From Arthrobacter agilis (GTDB lineage Bacteria > Actinomycetota > Actinomycetes > Actinomycetales > Micrococcaceae), in the NCBI RefSeq assembly GCF_002157505.1, contig NZ_NFSC01000027.1, positions 248,001-312,000 on the forward strand: a stretch of 64,000 nucleotides of DNA, read 5' to 3'. Each line of letters opens with the position of its first letter. The first letter of the stretch is position 1. Shown here in pieces: positions 1 through 8,639 of this stretch. The notes beneath the pieces were generated by a model. That model saw only the letters and a list, made by a program, of their open reading frames with translations. It searched no databases and was not told the origin of the DNA. The position numbers and the translations under genes were made by a program.

Positions 1-1
1 C

Positions 2-787
2 GAACCGACGACGCTCGTGTTCGACGTCATGGACGATCTCGCCGCCTTCAAGAACGCGGCTCCCGAGCTCCTCGTGCGGCAGCGCCAGGCGCTGCGCGCG
101 GCCGACGTCGTCTTCGCCGGTGGCCGCTCACTCCACCGCTCGGTCGTGAAGCAGGGGAGGGAGGACGCGCACCTCGTCCCCAGTGGCGTATCAGTGGGCC
201 ACTACGCCGCCGCCGCGCGGGCAGCGGATCCGGATCGCAGCAGGCCGGTGGCGGGTTACGTGGGCGTGCTGGACGAGCGTCTCGACCTCGAGCTGGTCGC
301 CGGCCTCGCGGAGCGCCTGCCCGACTGGGAGATCCGAATGGTGGGTCCCATCTGCAAGATCGAGGAATCGGACCTGCCGCAGGCACCGAACATCACCTAC
401 CTCGGGCAGCAGGCGTACGAGGACCTGCCGGGCCACATGGCGCAGTTCGACGTCGCCCTGATGCCCTTCGCCCTCAACGAGGCCACGAAGTCCATCAGCC
501 CCACCAAGACGCTCGAGTACCTGGCATCGCGGCTGCCGGTGGTCTCCACGCGGGTGGCCGACGTCGTCGCGGACTTCCCCGGCGTCGTCGACCTGCAGGA
601 CGACGCGGAGGGCTTCGCCGCCGCCTGCGAGGCGCTGCGGGGCCGTGCCGGTCAGTCTCCGTCGCCCGAGCTGCGCAGGCTGCTTCGGCGCCACGACTGG
701 AGCAGGATCGCGGAGCTCATGGACAAGCTGATCTTCGATCAGGAGCGGTCGACGCCGGAGCGCGCCACGGCCGAGGCAACCGCCTAG
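2..787 (+). CDS. Glycosyltransferase, C-terminal part (5' truncated by the window)
   Basis: The reading frame is open from the first bases of the window, so the gene begins upstream and only the last 261 residues are seen. The visible part is the C-terminal Rossmann-like half of a GT-B fold glycosyltransferase: the GYVGVLDERLDLEL strand-helix unit near residue 84, then SISPTKTLEYLASRLPVVST near residue 165, where the glutamate before YLA is the usual nucleotide-sugar contact of GT4-type enzymes. Expected role: transfer of a sugar from a nucleotide donor during cell-surface polysaccharide or glycolipid synthesis; donor and acceptor cannot be read from this fragment. A GTG at 17 could be taken as a start but would cut into the conserved domain. 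Family confident, substrate unknown. Confidence 0.8.
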   Translation, partial: EPTTLVFDVMDDLAAFKNAAPELLVRQRQALRAADVVFAGGRSLHRSVVKQGREDAHLVPSGVSVGHYAAAARAADPDRSRPVAGYVGVLDERLDLELVAGLAERLPDWEIRMVGPICKIEESDLPQAPNITYLGQQAYEDLPGHMAQFDVALMPFALNEATKSISPTKTLEYLASRLPVVSTRVADVVADFPGVVDLQDDAEGFAAACEALRGRAGQSPSPELRRLLRRHDWSRIAELMDKLIFDQERSTPERATAEATA

Positions 788-792
788 CACCC

Positions 793-1713
793 ATGCCATC
801 TCCCAGCAGGCGGGAGGATGCGTCCCATTCCCGGGAACATCCTCCCGCCGACCACCTCCTCCTCCACTTCAGCGACACCCACTTCGTGGCCGACGGGCTG
901 CTCTACGGCGGAGTGGACGGCCGCGAACGGCTCGTCCAGCTCCTGTCCGAGGTCGGCCGGTCCGGGGTCCGGCCGGACGCCCTGATCTTCACGGGCGACC
1001 TCACGGACGCCGGGGACCCGGACGCCTACGCCGCGCTGCGCGGGGTCATCGAGCCCTTCGCCGAGCAACTGAATGCACCGGTGATCTGGCTCATGGGCAA
1101 CCATGACAAACGCCCGGCGCTGCGCACGGCACTGCTCGGGGAGCCGCCGGAGGAGGCGCCGCTGTACCGCAGCTACCGGCTCGGCGGCCTGCGGGTCATC
1201 ACGCTCGACACCTCCGTGCCCGGGCACCACCACGGAGAGCTCGACGACGGTCAGCTCGCCTGGCTGGAAGCCGAGCTGTCCCGGCCCGCGCCGGAGGGCA
1301 GCATCCTGGCCCTGCACCATCCGCCGATCCCCATGGTGCAGGACCTCGCGGTACTGACGGAGCTGCGGCGCCAGGATCGGCTGGCCGAGATCGTGGCGGG
1401 CAGGGACATCCGGCTGATCCTGGCCGGGCACGTCCACTTCCCGTCATCGGCCCTGTTCGCGGGCATCCCCGTGTCCGTGGCCTCGTCGACCTGCTACACG
1501 CAGGACCTCAATGTCCCGGTGGGCGGCATCCGGGGGATGGACGGTGCGCAGGGCTTCAACCTCGTGCATGTCTATCCGCACACGATCGTCACGTCCTTCG
1601 CGACACTGGGTTCCTTCACGACCGTGGGGGAGTACGTGGCGCCGGAGGAGGCACGACGGCGCCTCGCTGCGGCGGATGCAGGCCTTGCGTCGGGGAGCCA
1701 GCCGCGACGCTGA
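793..1713 (+). CDS. Class III 3',5'-cyclic nucleotide phosphodiesterase (CpdA/Rv0805-like metallophosphoesterase)
   Basis: A 306-residue calcineurin-like metallophosphoesterase with the full metal-binding set: DTH (residues 28-30), GDLTD (69-72), GNHD (102-105), HH (175-176) and GHVH (212-215). This pattern, the length and the STCYTQDLN stretch after GHVH are typical of CpdA/Rv0805 enzymes, which hydrolyse cAMP in the cytoplasm with two metal ions. Activity on other phosphodiesters is possible. The ATG lies 5 bp after the glycosyltransferase stop, so the two genes are probably cotranscribed, and a strong terminator follows. The N-terminal 20 residues are polar and not conserved. Confidence 0.88.
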   Translation: MPSPSRREDASHSREHPPADHLLLHFSDTHFVADGLLYGGVDGRERLVQLLSEVGRSGVRPDALIFTGDLTDAGDPDAYAALRGVIEPFAEQLNAPVIWLMGNHDKRPALRTALLGEPPEEAPLYRSYRLGGLRVITLDTSVPGHHHGELDDGQLAWLEAELSRPAPEGSILALHHPPIPMVQDLAVLTELRRQDRLAEIVAGRDIRLILAGHVHFPSSALFAGIPVSVASSTCYTQDLNVPVGGIRGMDGAQGFNLVHVYPHTIVTSFATLGSFTTVGEYVAPEEARRRLAAADAGLASGSQPRR

Positions 1714-1722
1714 GCAGCACAG

Positions 1723-1760
1723 AACCCCGCGCGCTCCGTCTTGGAGCGCGCGGGGTTTTT
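1723..1760 (+). terminator. Intrinsic terminator after the phosphodiesterase gene
   Basis: A perfect 13-bp stem (1725-1737 pairs with 1743-1755) with a GTCTT loop is followed by TTTTT. It ends the glycosyltransferase-phosphodiesterase unit. The 230 bases after it, up to 1991, show no gene or clear site. Confidence 0.88.
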
Positions 1761-1991
1761 CGTTACTGCGAAGCGGTGACGATGGAGGGTGCACAACCGA
1801 TCGCTTCTCATAGGCCTTGGTGTTCCCCCAACGCGTCCGTTGGCGCTGACGGCGTGGACAACCCGGGGCTTCGGCCGCAAGCGGGTGTACGCAGCCCACA
1901 TGGCCGAGCGCATCACCCCCGCTAGGCTACTCAACCCTTCCGGTCAGAAATCCCTTTCATGAGCCCGAACCGCGAGGCGAGTGCTGCGGAG

Positions 1992-2777
1992 CTAGACGAC
2001 TGTGAGGATCGTGAGCGTGACGAGTGCGTTGTTGGCTGCGTGCAGGAGGATCGGCGCCCAGAGGTTCCGGTGGAACCGCCGAAGAAGTGCCAGGGCGATG
2101 CCGAGGGTGAAGAGGTACACGAACGTCAGTGGGACGAGATGGACGGCCGCGAAGAGAGCAGCCGACAGGATCATCGCGACACCGGGCCGGAAGCGCCTGG
2201 TTAATCCGTCCAGGAATGCACCTCGAAACAGGGGCTCCTCCCAGATCGGCGTGGGGACTGCGATGACCAGCAGGCAGACGACGACCAGAGGGGCAGACAG
2301 GTTGACGATGTCGGCGAGGGGGTCATCAGCTGTTCCAGCCGACGTCGTATCCACGCCGATGGAGGTGAGGGCGATGAGGAAGAGGCCCTGCAATAAACCG
2401 CACACGAAGATGATGGCCGGTATCTGCCACAACAGGTGGAACAACCGAAGCGTGGGTCGACGGAAGCCAATGTCGGCTGGAGTGAGACGGTTCCGGCGAA
2501 AGAGATGGATGTAGAGGGCGAGGATCGCGGCAGCGGTGACAGTGACAAGGAAGATCGGCAGGATGGATTCAACAGTGAGCTCGACAACGCCTGAGAGCCC
2601 GACAGCGACGATCGCGCCGGCGACGACCGCGATGTAGATCGCCACGAACATCAGTGCCCAGGCCGCCTGGCCTAGAGTCGCCGGCGTCAGCGAGTGGGGT
2701 ACACGCTCCAGTTCACTGCTTGAAATATCTGACAAAAAATCCCCCGGTGTTGATGCGGACGTGCGGTAACCCTTCAA
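1992..2777 (-). CDS. CPBP (CAAX/Abi-type) family intramembrane metalloprotease
   Basis: A 261-residue integral membrane protein with about seven hydrophobic segments. The C-terminal half carries the CPBP motifs: EEPLFRG (Glu180-Glu181, Arg185), FAAVH (His213) and LLHAANN (His246, Asn250), all expected for a membrane-embedded zinc protease. Members act as prenyl-protein (CAAX-like) peptidases or as bacteriocin-immunity and regulatory proteases; the substrate cannot be told from sequence. The assigned start is TTG at 2777 because no upstream ATG keeps the frame; a later start would still keep all motifs. It stands alone, pointing toward the terminator region on its left. Confidence 0.82.
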   Translation of the reverse strand: MKGYRTSASTPGDFLSDISSSELERVPHSLTPATLGQAAWALMFVAIYIAVVAGAIVAVGLSGVVELTVESILPIFLVTVTAAAILALYIHLFRRNRLTPADIGFRRPTLRLFHLLWQIPAIIFVCGLLQGLFLIALTSIGVDTTSAGTADDPLADIVNLSAPLVVVCLLVIAVPTPIWEEPLFRGAFLDGLTRRFRPGVAMILSAALFAAVHLVPLTFVYLFTLGIALALLRRFHRNLWAPILLHAANNALVTLTILTVV

Positions 2778-2942
2778 GCTACGTCCAATTCACCCGGTCG
2801 TTCAGCAGACCCTCGGACTAATTCGTCACCCATGCGCAATCATGGGCAGATGCTGAAGGAAGACCTCATAACGCCTGAGAAGGACGAGCGGCCTCGGGAC
2901 ATAAGCAGCGAAGCCGGTAACTCGTAGTCCCGGGCAGCCGTG

Positions 2943-3080
2943 TCATTGCTCCGTGATCAGCAGGTCTCCGACTTGGCAGTCCAGTGCGTGGCAGATCGCG
3001 GTGAGGGTGGAGAACCGGATTGCTTTCGCGCGGAACTCTGTCCCTTGGTGATGGGCCCTTACCTTCGGCTGGCGATGATG
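2943..3080 (-). pseudogene. Remnant of a small XRE-family (Cro/CI, YozG-like) regulator
   Basis: On the minus strand, ending with TGA at 2943-2945, the frame reads FRAKAIRFSTL, then TAICHALDCQVGDLL. This is the C-terminal half of the short helix-turn-helix regulators that have NGRAKAIRFSTLDAIC and LDCQPGDLL motifs. The N-terminal half, with the recognition helix and a start codon, is missing upstream, where the frame reads unrelated sequence. I call it a truncated, inactive copy. It has no neighbour on its own strand. Confidence 0.62.
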
Positions 3081-3131
3081 GACCAGGTGAACGCACCGGA
3101 CTCGGTTGAGGGCTGCTGTAACAATGAATTC

Positions 3132-3656
3132 ATGATCCGTAGAGCTCGCGTCGACGATATCGGCGGATTACCAGATATTGAGCGAGCGGCTGGAGTTGCC
3201 TTCCGGGACATCGGCATGGCCGCGATAGCTGACGACGCTCCTCTTCCGGAGGAGAGACTTCTTGGCTATCAGGAGGCAGGGAGGGCCTGGGTAGCATCGG
3301 ATGAACTGGACCGCCCCGTGGCTTACCTGCTCCTCGACATCGTGGGTGGTTCCGCGCTTATCGAGCAAGTATCGGTGCATTCGAAATATGCTCACCAAGG
3401 ATTAGGGCGTGCCCTTATAGATACCGCAGAAGCATGGGCACGGCACAATGGGCTGCCGACGCTTACGTTGACCACTTTCGTCGATGTTCCCTGGAACGCG
3501 CCCTACTACGCCCGCATCGGTTTCAACGTCATCCCAGACACTGAGTTATCAGCTGGGTTGCGCCGGCTCCGTGAACACGAGACAGCCATCGGCCTGGATG
3601 CCTGGCCACGAGTAGCGATGCAACGCCCCGTCCGTGTAGCCAAGGACGTCCGTTGA
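3132..3656 (+). CDS. GNAT family N-acetyltransferase
   Basis: A 174-residue GCN5-related acetyltransferase. The acetyl-CoA binding segment VSVHSKYAHQGLGRALIDTA (Q-x-x-G-x-G type, about residues 82-101) is intact, followed by the late core NAPYYARIGF. The ATG at 3132 is chosen because conserved sequence (MIRRARVDD) begins there; the longer frame upstream overlaps the XRE remnant on the other strand. The protein should transfer an acetyl group to an amine of a small molecule or protein; the acceptor is unknown. It is the first of four intact GNAT genes in 2.5 kb, on both strands and not in one operon. Confidence 0.82.
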   Translation: MIRRARVDDIGGLPDIERAAGVAFRDIGMAAIADDAPLPEERLLGYQEAGRAWVASDELDRPVAYLLLDIVGGSALIEQVSVHSKYAHQGLGRALIDTAEAWARHNGLPTLTLTTFVDVPWNAPYYARIGFNVIPDTELSAGLRRLREHETAIGLDAWPRVAMQRPVRVAKDVR

Positions 3657-3918
3657 CCGTCCTCGAGCGGGCAGCGGTAGAGCGAAGCTTCGCCGGGTTG
3701 GGCTTGGCCAGCGGCTTCGGCGCCCTTCTTCTGTTGCGTACTCGCGCAGCAATCACGGAGTCGGACAAAATGCATTACACAGGTACTGCAGGGCTCGGTG
3801 CTGGCGCGGTTACGGCAGCATGCACCGTCCTCGCCTCCACCGGTGCAGGCACGGCTATTTGGGTGTACCGGATAGCGATCTGCCGCCGTGTGCCCGTGGA
3901 TCTATGATGCGATGAATC

Positions 3919-4395
3919 TCATCCAGCTAACAGCTTCTCGAAGATGTCGTCTGTTTCGGTGGCCCACTGCTTCTCTCCGTCGTCGTCGACGTACTGATAG
4001 GTCGTCGTGGTTGTCTGCCCGATAGATCTGAAGCCCAGGCGTTCATAGAGCCGGCGGGCTTCGTGGTTTTCGATGCCGACGCCGAGGTAGAGCGTGTCGA
4101 ATCCTGCCTGTGCTGCGCGATGTTCCGTCCAGGCGCAGAGCGCCCTACCAGCGCCGATGCCTCGAGCGGATCCCTGCACATACAGGTGCTTCAGCTCTGG
4201 CGTGTGCGCGGAGGTAAGGTCTAGGACCACGGTGCCGACCGGCTGGTGCCTCTGCCAGGCTGCTGCGTACACAATGCTGCCAGCAGCTTGGTGATGGAGA
4301 AGGTTACGTGCGATGCCCGGTCCTGGCGGTTCGGCCCTTTTCAGTGCGGCCAAATCGCTGTAGACGCACTGGCGAACCACGACCTCGTCAGTCAT
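3919..4395 (-). CDS. GNAT family N-acetyltransferase
   Basis: A 158-residue GNAT enzyme starting at MTDEVVVRQ. The acetyl-CoA loop is SARGIGAGRALCAWTE and the C-terminal core is NHEARRLYERLGFRSIG. The ATG at 4395 is preferred over a GTG at 4437 because a purine-rich GAGCGGGGGC lies before it and family similarity begins at this methionine. The acceptor is unknown. The neighbouring GNAT gene (4500-4922) has the same orientation with about 100 bp between them, but the proteins are different subfamilies rather than a recent tandem copy. Confidence 0.84.
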   Translation of the reverse strand: MTDEVVVRQCVYSDLAALKRAEPPGPGIARNLLHHQAAGSIVYAAAWQRHQPVGTVVLDLTSAHTPELKHLYVQGSARGIGAGRALCAWTEHRAAQAGFDTLYLGVGIENHEARRLYERLGFRSIGQTTTTTYQYVDDDGEKQWATETDDIFEKLLAG

Positions 4396-4499
4396 AGGAT
4401 GCCCCCGCTCAAGTAGTCCGTTGAGCCTAACGGTCACAGCACTACGGCGGTCCGCCCCGGTCTATGTCCGGGTGGGGATTGTTTAGCGGGCGTGGGTAC

Positions 4500-4922
4500 T
4501 TAGTCGAATCTGATGAAAGCTTTGACCGATCCTCCTTGGAAGTCCTCGGTCTGGGTGTAGCCGAGCGCTTCATAGAACGCTTTCTGCTTTGGCTCATCGT
4601 CGGTGATCAGCACTTTCTGACGCACATGGGGGTACTGTTCGAGCGCTCGCTCAGCAAGAGCTCGTCCAATACCTGTCCTGTGATGTGAGGGCAGGACGAG
4701 GATGTCCTGGAGGTAGCAGATTGAAGCACCATCGGAAATGACCCGTGCTAGTCCAACCAGTGTCTCGCCCTCACGAGCGGCCACCAGAGTGGAGGAGCCT
4801 TTCAGTGCTTGTAGGAGGTTGTCCGGGTCCTTCGTGTAGACCAGCCATCCCACCGCACCATATAACTCAACGACTTCGTTCAGCGGCAAGTCTTCGGCTT
4901 TTACGACTTCGATGGTTGTCAT
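4500..4922 (-). CDS. GNAT family N-acetyltransferase (short form)
   Basis: A 140-residue GNAT protein. Visible landmarks are ICYLQDILVLPSHHRTGIGR (strand 4 and the acetyl-CoA loop, RTGIGR) and KAFYEALGYTQTEDF (late core). This compact form, with the early YGAVGWLVYTKDP segment, resembles small GNATs often annotated as YpeA/YjaB-like or aminoglycoside-acetyltransferase-like proteins; the substrate cannot be assigned. It is divergent from the GNAT gene at 5105, with 182 bp between the two starts that could hold both promoters; I see no clear operator there. Confidence 0.84.
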   Translation of the reverse strand: MTTIEVVKAEDLPLNEVVELYGAVGWLVYTKDPDNLLQALKGSSTLVAAREGETLVGLARVISDGASICYLQDILVLPSHHRTGIGRALAERALEQYPHVRQKVLITDDEPKQKAFYEALGYTQTEDFQGGSVKAFIRFD

Positions 4923-5104
4923 GCTTCATCCAAACATGACGTTCAATCACCGGCAGCGGTGACGGGTGTTGGGAATCCTCTACCGCACGAGTCCACAACC
5001 CAGCGGATTCGTTTTGGTGACGAATTCCGACTGTCATTTCGCCGCGGACCAGGTGCGGAGTGGTCTGTTCCGCGTCCGAGCCGGGACGACGATAGATTCG
5101 TGCC

Positions 5105-5635
5105 ATGGATTCCGCGAAGATCACCGTTCGACCGGCCGCCGACCACGACGCAGGACGTTTAGCCGAGATTCATATTGCAGCGTGGCAAGCGACTTACCGA
5201 GGAATCATGACTGACGAGCGTCTCGACGGCATGAGCGTTGAGCGTGCAGCCTCCAATTGGCGTCGAAACATATCCGACCCAGCCCAGGGCACAGAACACC
5301 TGGTCATCACCCATGATGGCCTCCCCGTTGGCTTCACCATTTTCGGTCCAGCCCCTGACGACTGCGCCTCCGGCACAGGGCAGCTTTATGCACTCAACCT
5401 GCACCCCGACTGGTGGGCGCAAGGACTCGGGTCGACGCTCTTCAGCGCAGCCGAACAGAGGCTGGCCGCGCTTGGCTACTCTCGCGCCGTCCTTTGGGTT
5501 GCGAAAGGCAATGAACGAGCTATCAGCTTCTACAACAAGCACGGCTGGGTCGACGACGGAGGCATTTTGGAGGACGCACGATTCGATCCTCCGATCACAG
5601 AGCTTCGGCACAGCCGCATCTTCGCTTGCCTCTGA
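5105..5635 (+). CDS. GNAT family N-acetyltransferase
   Basis: A 176-residue GNAT enzyme. N-terminal features are IHIAAWQATYRGIM, typical of the YhbS/PhnO-like set that modify small amines. The acetyl-CoA segment is LHPDWWAQGLGSTLFSAAE and the C-terminal core is NERAISFYNKHGW. The C-terminus ends ELRHSRIFACL, close to the normal family end, so the gene looks complete. Acceptor unknown. It is the last intact member of the GNAT cluster; beyond it the sequence becomes a series of broken genes. Confidence 0.85.
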   Translation: MDSAKITVRPAADHDAGRLAEIHIAAWQATYRGIMTDERLDGMSVERAASNWRRNISDPAQGTEHLVITHDGLPVGFTIFGPAPDDCASGTGQLYALNLHPDWWAQGLGSTLFSAAEQRLAALGYSRAVLWVAKGNERAISFYNKHGWVDDGGILEDARFDPPITELRHSRIFACL

Positions 5636-5830
5636 CTCGACTCCGATCCCTTACAAGTAGAAAGCCAGGAGCGCCCAGAGCACGGTCAGGGATCCTCGAG
5701 CGGAAATTTCTTTTGAAGTTTCTGGCTACAACTATGGGAGGCATGTCATGTGCCCAGAGGCCAACTGTTTCAAATCAGCTACTTTCTGCAGCGTGTGGAT
5801 CGGAGAGGAAGACAACGACGGCTAGCTGAA

Positions 5831-6110
5831 CTAACGCCCCGCGCCAATGCGGACGTGCGTGCGCATCCAAGGGCCGAATGGCAGGCCGTCCCGCCGGATC
5901 CACTGCGCGTACCAGTCAGCGGGTATCGCGCTTTTATCGTTGGACGAAGCGGCACGATCACGTGCTCGTAGCTGGCGGTGACGCTGAGGTCGCGGAAGGC
6001 GTTGAGCAGCGTCGCCGCAAGGCCTGTGACCTTAAGGTCCGGGTGAAATTTCGCGGCGCAGACGACCAGGGTCGTGGACCCCTTCAGGTTGTACGTGCAG
6101 TTCAGTTGGT
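5831..6110 (-). pseudogene. Frameshifted C-terminal fragment of a fifth GNAT acetyltransferase
   Basis: In one minus-strand frame the sequence reads CAAKFHPDLKVTGLA, then VIVPLRPTIKARYPLT. The frame then shifts by one base near 5915-5920 and continues AQWIRRDGLPFGPWMRTHV to a TAG at 5831. Both halves match one acetyltransferase family whose members have VPxRPTxKxRYPLT followed by a W-x-R-x-DG-L-x-F-DPW-x-R-x-H segment. The N-terminal half is lost. A frameshift plus a missing start make it a pseudogene. Confidence 0.62.
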
Positions 6111-6600
6111 TCGGAAAGTTGCTGACTGGATGGCCTTGGCAAGGTCGCGGGGACGGCTCCACATAGGCCAATGCCCCGTCGGGAGGTCAATGACGTCGAG
6201 GTGCTCGAGGTTCGCAATTTCGGCAAACATGGTATGGCCTTCGCGTGCCAGCTCCAGCACCTGCGCGCTCGGGATCGAGCAGCACACCAAGGTGGTCCGG
6301 ACCTTGCTGCGGGCATTGTTCGTGAGCTCGACGGCTGACGAAGCACGGGGCCGGGCTCAGGGACGGTCCGGGCCCGAAAACGCTCGAGGACCTCTGCGCT
6401 CAGGCCTACGAGGCTCGCCTGCTGTGCGAGGACGTCGAAGGACGGCAGCGGAAGCTCCTCCAACCCCTTCGGGAGGTCTGGAGCGAAGACGCTTTTCGTG
6501 GCCACAGGGCCGGAGTCGACCCACACCACCGATGAACAAGCTCAGGGTGCCGGTCAAGGACAAGGCTGACGGGAGCGTTCGCCCACAAGTGCTCGGCCGT
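6102..6600 (-). pseudogene. Frameshifted alpha/beta hydrolase remnant
   Basis: Three minus-strand frame segments join into one protein. LVLDRHPELVHR is followed by a shift near 6530, then MVWVDSGPVA through FRARTVPEPGPVLRQP. A second shift near 6330 leads into VELTNNARSKVRTTLVCCSI, then HTMFAEIANLEHLDVIDLP and TGHWPMWSRPRDLAKAI, ending with a stop at 6102. This is the C-terminal two thirds of an alpha/beta hydrolase of the esterase or haloperoxidase-like type; HW in TGHWPMWSRP carries the catalytic histidine. The nucleophile region and start are gone. Two frameshifts make it non-functional. Confidence 0.68.
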
Positions 6601-6615
6601 GTGGGGTTGCCTCAC

Positions 6616-7023
6616 CTAGTGGCGGCTGCGGAAGCCTCTCCGTACAGGACTCGGTGCCCGTTGGCTCAGGACGCGACGCGTTCCCTCGTCCAAAGGGAGA
6701 TCAGCCCAACGCGAGGGAGCGATACCCAGTTTTACAATCAGCCCGGAGGCCAACCAAAACCTGAGTTCGCGCACTGCCCCCATACCTCGGAGCGGATAAG
6801 GCGCGCTTTTGGGCGGATCTGTTCGAATCATGCCGCGCCCGCAAGAGTCTCTGGGGTATCGCTCAAGCCAAAGGTCGACATCGTTGGCCATTCGCTCAGC
6901 TCCCCGCGCGTAAGACCCAACGAGAGGAACAGCTCTCACTCCGTCTTCATGCTTCGTCCAGGTAGCAACTTCACTGATAAGCCGCTGGACAGCTCGCCGG
7001 CGACCTTTCAATCTCGGTGTCAT
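6616..7023 (-). pseudogene. Nucleotidyltransferase-domain protein, C-terminus frameshifted
   Basis: The first 110 residues read as a small nucleotidyltransferase: VPLVGSYARGAERMANDVDL contains the GS-x-x-x-G and D-x-D metal-binding signature of the polymerase-beta superfamily (MNT type), and LASGLIVKLGIAPSRWA is the second conserved block. After GTRRVLS the expected ending (NGHRVLYGEA) lies in the next frame, so a one-base change near 6660 has altered the C-terminus. Members are often toxin-antitoxin MNT proteins or antibiotic adenylyltransferases; no HEPN partner gene is adjacent. It could still be translated with the altered tail, so pseudogene status is likely but not certain. Confidence 0.55.
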
Positions 7024-7248
7024 GAAGGGATGTTAGTCATGAAAGGGATGTCATTCGCTGAAAATCCGCTGCATCACCGTGCACCGATTTCTTCACGGGC
7101 ACCGGCAGAACGGCCACCGCACGATGCTGGCCGCCGCTCTGCCTGGGACTTACTCTGCCGCTGCTTCAGGCCTCCTGCAGCAGCAACGAGGCCAGACAGG
7201 GTCCGCGCCCCGAGCCGGCAGCCACGACCACGTACGAAGGCTCTGAGC

Positions 7249-7776
7249 TCAGTCTGGTCGACCGAGTGTCGGATTGGAGTCAGGGCGATGAGTAGACCCA
7301 GACGTTGCGGCAGGAATGTCCTGACCCGAGAAGAGCCTTCGCTTCGGGTTCTCGGTCTTCTCGACCTCGGCAAACACGGCCATGTCTCGCACGTTCTTCT
7401 GAACAGTGATGGCTCCGAAGAGAGACATCAGCATGGCCAAACCATAGAAACCCTTCTCAGACAGAAGCATGTCGGCATTCCACAGACCGATGACCAGTAG
7501 CGAAAGTGACGCAATAACAGAGAACCATGTCACGCCGTAGTAGATATTCGTGACTGGAATATCCTCAGCCCGATCTCGAATCGTCTTCTGGATCGAGATC
7601 ACCGCGAACAGTCCGAAGAGCAGGATCGTGAAGTAGTACCCCTTCTCGTTCAACTCCATGCTCGTGGCGTTCCACAGACCGATGAGATAGGACGACACTC
7701 CGATGATCAACGCAACCCAGCTAGCGCCGATGAATGCTCCAGTGGGCTTCTGCGGGACAAGCTTCGATTCAGCCAT
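7249..7776 (-). CDS. yiaA: YiaA/YiaB family inner-membrane protein
   Basis: A 175-residue protein with four hydrophobic segments (about residues 13-33, 46-64, 82-102 and 108-128) arranged as two similar halves: LNEKGYYFTILLFGLFAV and LSEKGFYGLAMLMSLFGA. This internal duplication and the (L)IGLWNA motif in both halves are diagnostic of YiaA/YiaB. The function is unknown. The start at 7776 has GGAAA before it. Roughly 30 polar residues extend past the usual family end, possibly from loss of the original stop in this degraded region. The 225 bases to the right of the nucleotidyltransferase remnant (7024-7248) show nothing I can name. Confidence 0.8.
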   Translation of the reverse strand: MAESKLVPQKPTGAFIGASWVALIIGVSSYLIGLWNATSMELNEKGYYFTILLFGLFAVISIQKTIRDRAEDIPVTNIYYGVTWFSVIASLSLLVIGLWNADMLLSEKGFYGLAMLMSLFGAITVQKNVRDMAVFAEVEKTENPKRRLFSGQDIPAATSGSTHRPDSNPTLGRPD

Positions 7777-7936
7777 GTAATTTTCCTTTGGTTGGATTAA
7801 GCAGATCGCTTATGTGGTGCCGAAGGTGGTACCGAGGGCGACAAGGATTGCTGCAGAGCTAGTGGCGGTCAGCAGGCCTGCGCTGCATGACCCAGCGCAG
7901 CATTTCCGGGTCCTTCGCTCGAGGTGATGGTTGCAG

Positions 7937-8170
7937 CTACCAGGAATTGGCGTCGTCGTCCCGACGAAGCGAGATGATCGCCCGGGCGACAAAAAGAGCT
8001 GCCGCGATAAGCAGGATGCAGGAGCCCGCGACCAGGTGCCGGGCATCGGCCTTCATGAGGGACGTGGTTCCGGCCGAAGCAAAGAGCACTCCGCCGAGAG
8101 CCCACATGATGGTGTCGCGTCTCGCTCTGCGTGAGCGCGGCTGCGCTTGTCCGTTCGTCCCCATAGTCAT
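7937..8170 (-). CDS. Small two-helix membrane protein, hypothetical
   Basis: A 77-residue frame with a basic N-terminus (QPRSRRARRD) and two hydrophobic segments, about residues 21-37 and 45-65, ending RRDDDANSW. No family is recognised. It is the last of four small minus-strand genes (9076 to 7937) that may form one transcript; it begins 29 bp after the lipoprotein stop. The charge layout suggests the N-terminus is cytoplasmic. Support is positional plus a plausible topology, so confidence is moderate. Confidence 0.48.
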   Translation of the reverse strand: MTMGTNGQAQPRSRRARRDTIMWALGGVLFASAGTTSLMKADARHLVAGSCILLIAAALFVARAIISLRRDDDANSW

Positions 8171-8199
8171 GCTCGTGAGTGTAGCGACGCGTGCGGTGA

Positions 8200-8586
8200 C
8201 TACCTGGTCAGCGGCACGCGCTGGGAAACCCAGATCGGACCGACCTGCGCCATGAACTCGTTCTCGCAGGCCTGCATCTCTTCGTTGGCGGGTGGGGCAT
8301 CACCGCTATAGGAGGACTGGAACCCGAGCTGGTTGCCGTCCTGCTCAGTAAGAGGTCCGACGTCCCATCCCTTGTCCTGGACACAGTCGCGTATCGCGTC
8401 GACCGCATTACGGTACTCGGCTTCGGTCACCACCAGATCTTCCAGGACAGCCTGCTGGTACCCACTGGTGCTGTCCCGCATCTCACGCTTCTCGTCCTGG
8501 GAAAAGGACGGAGCAATAGCGCAGCCGGCAAGCAGAAGAGCTGTACAGCCCGTGGCAGCAGTGGAAAATTTCGACCTGTTCCCCAT
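8200..8586 (-). CDS. Putative small lipoprotein
   Basis: A 128-residue protein starting MGNRSKFSTAATG, with a hydrophobic segment ending at lipobox LLAGC, so it should be lipid-anchored to the outer face of the membrane. The mature part is acidic and has two further cysteines (RDCVQDKGW and QACENEF) that could form a disulfide. The ATG at 8586 is chosen over an upstream start at 8661 because it places the signal peptide at the N-terminus and has AGGGCAGGA before it. No function is recognised. It follows two small membrane genes on the same strand with a 53-bp gap. Confidence 0.65.
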   Translation of the reverse strand: MGNRSKFSTAATGCTALLLAGCAIAPSFSQDEKREMRDSTSGYQQAVLEDLVVTEAEYRNAVDAIRDCVQDKGWDVGPLTEQDGNQLGFQSSYSGDAPPANEEMQACENEFMAQVGPIWVSQRVPLTR

Positions 8587-8639
8587 GGGAGCATCCTGCC
8601 CTACGAAGCGAAGCGCGTCATGGGTCGACTCGTAAACGA

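Noticed and set aside
3657-3790. Possible IS5-like transposase scrap (VERSFAGLGLASGFG)
   Set aside because: The VERSFA-x-L words resemble transposase C-termini, but nothing else around it does, and no terminal repeats are visible.
5748-5825. A 25-codon frame with three cysteines (MCPEANCFKSATFC...)
   Set aside because: Too short, in a region of decayed genes, and without conserved context.
7024-7248. Lipoprotein-like stretch (LTLPLLQASCSSNEARQG)
   Set aside because: No start codon in frame (a TGA lies upstream) and the lipobox is poor.
5878-7500. A 540-codon plus-strand open frame
   Set aside because: It runs antisense to recognisable hydrolase, GNAT, nucleotidyltransferase and YiaA sequence, has low-complexity Arg/Pro/Ser composition and no domain. 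It is a GC-driven shadow frame.
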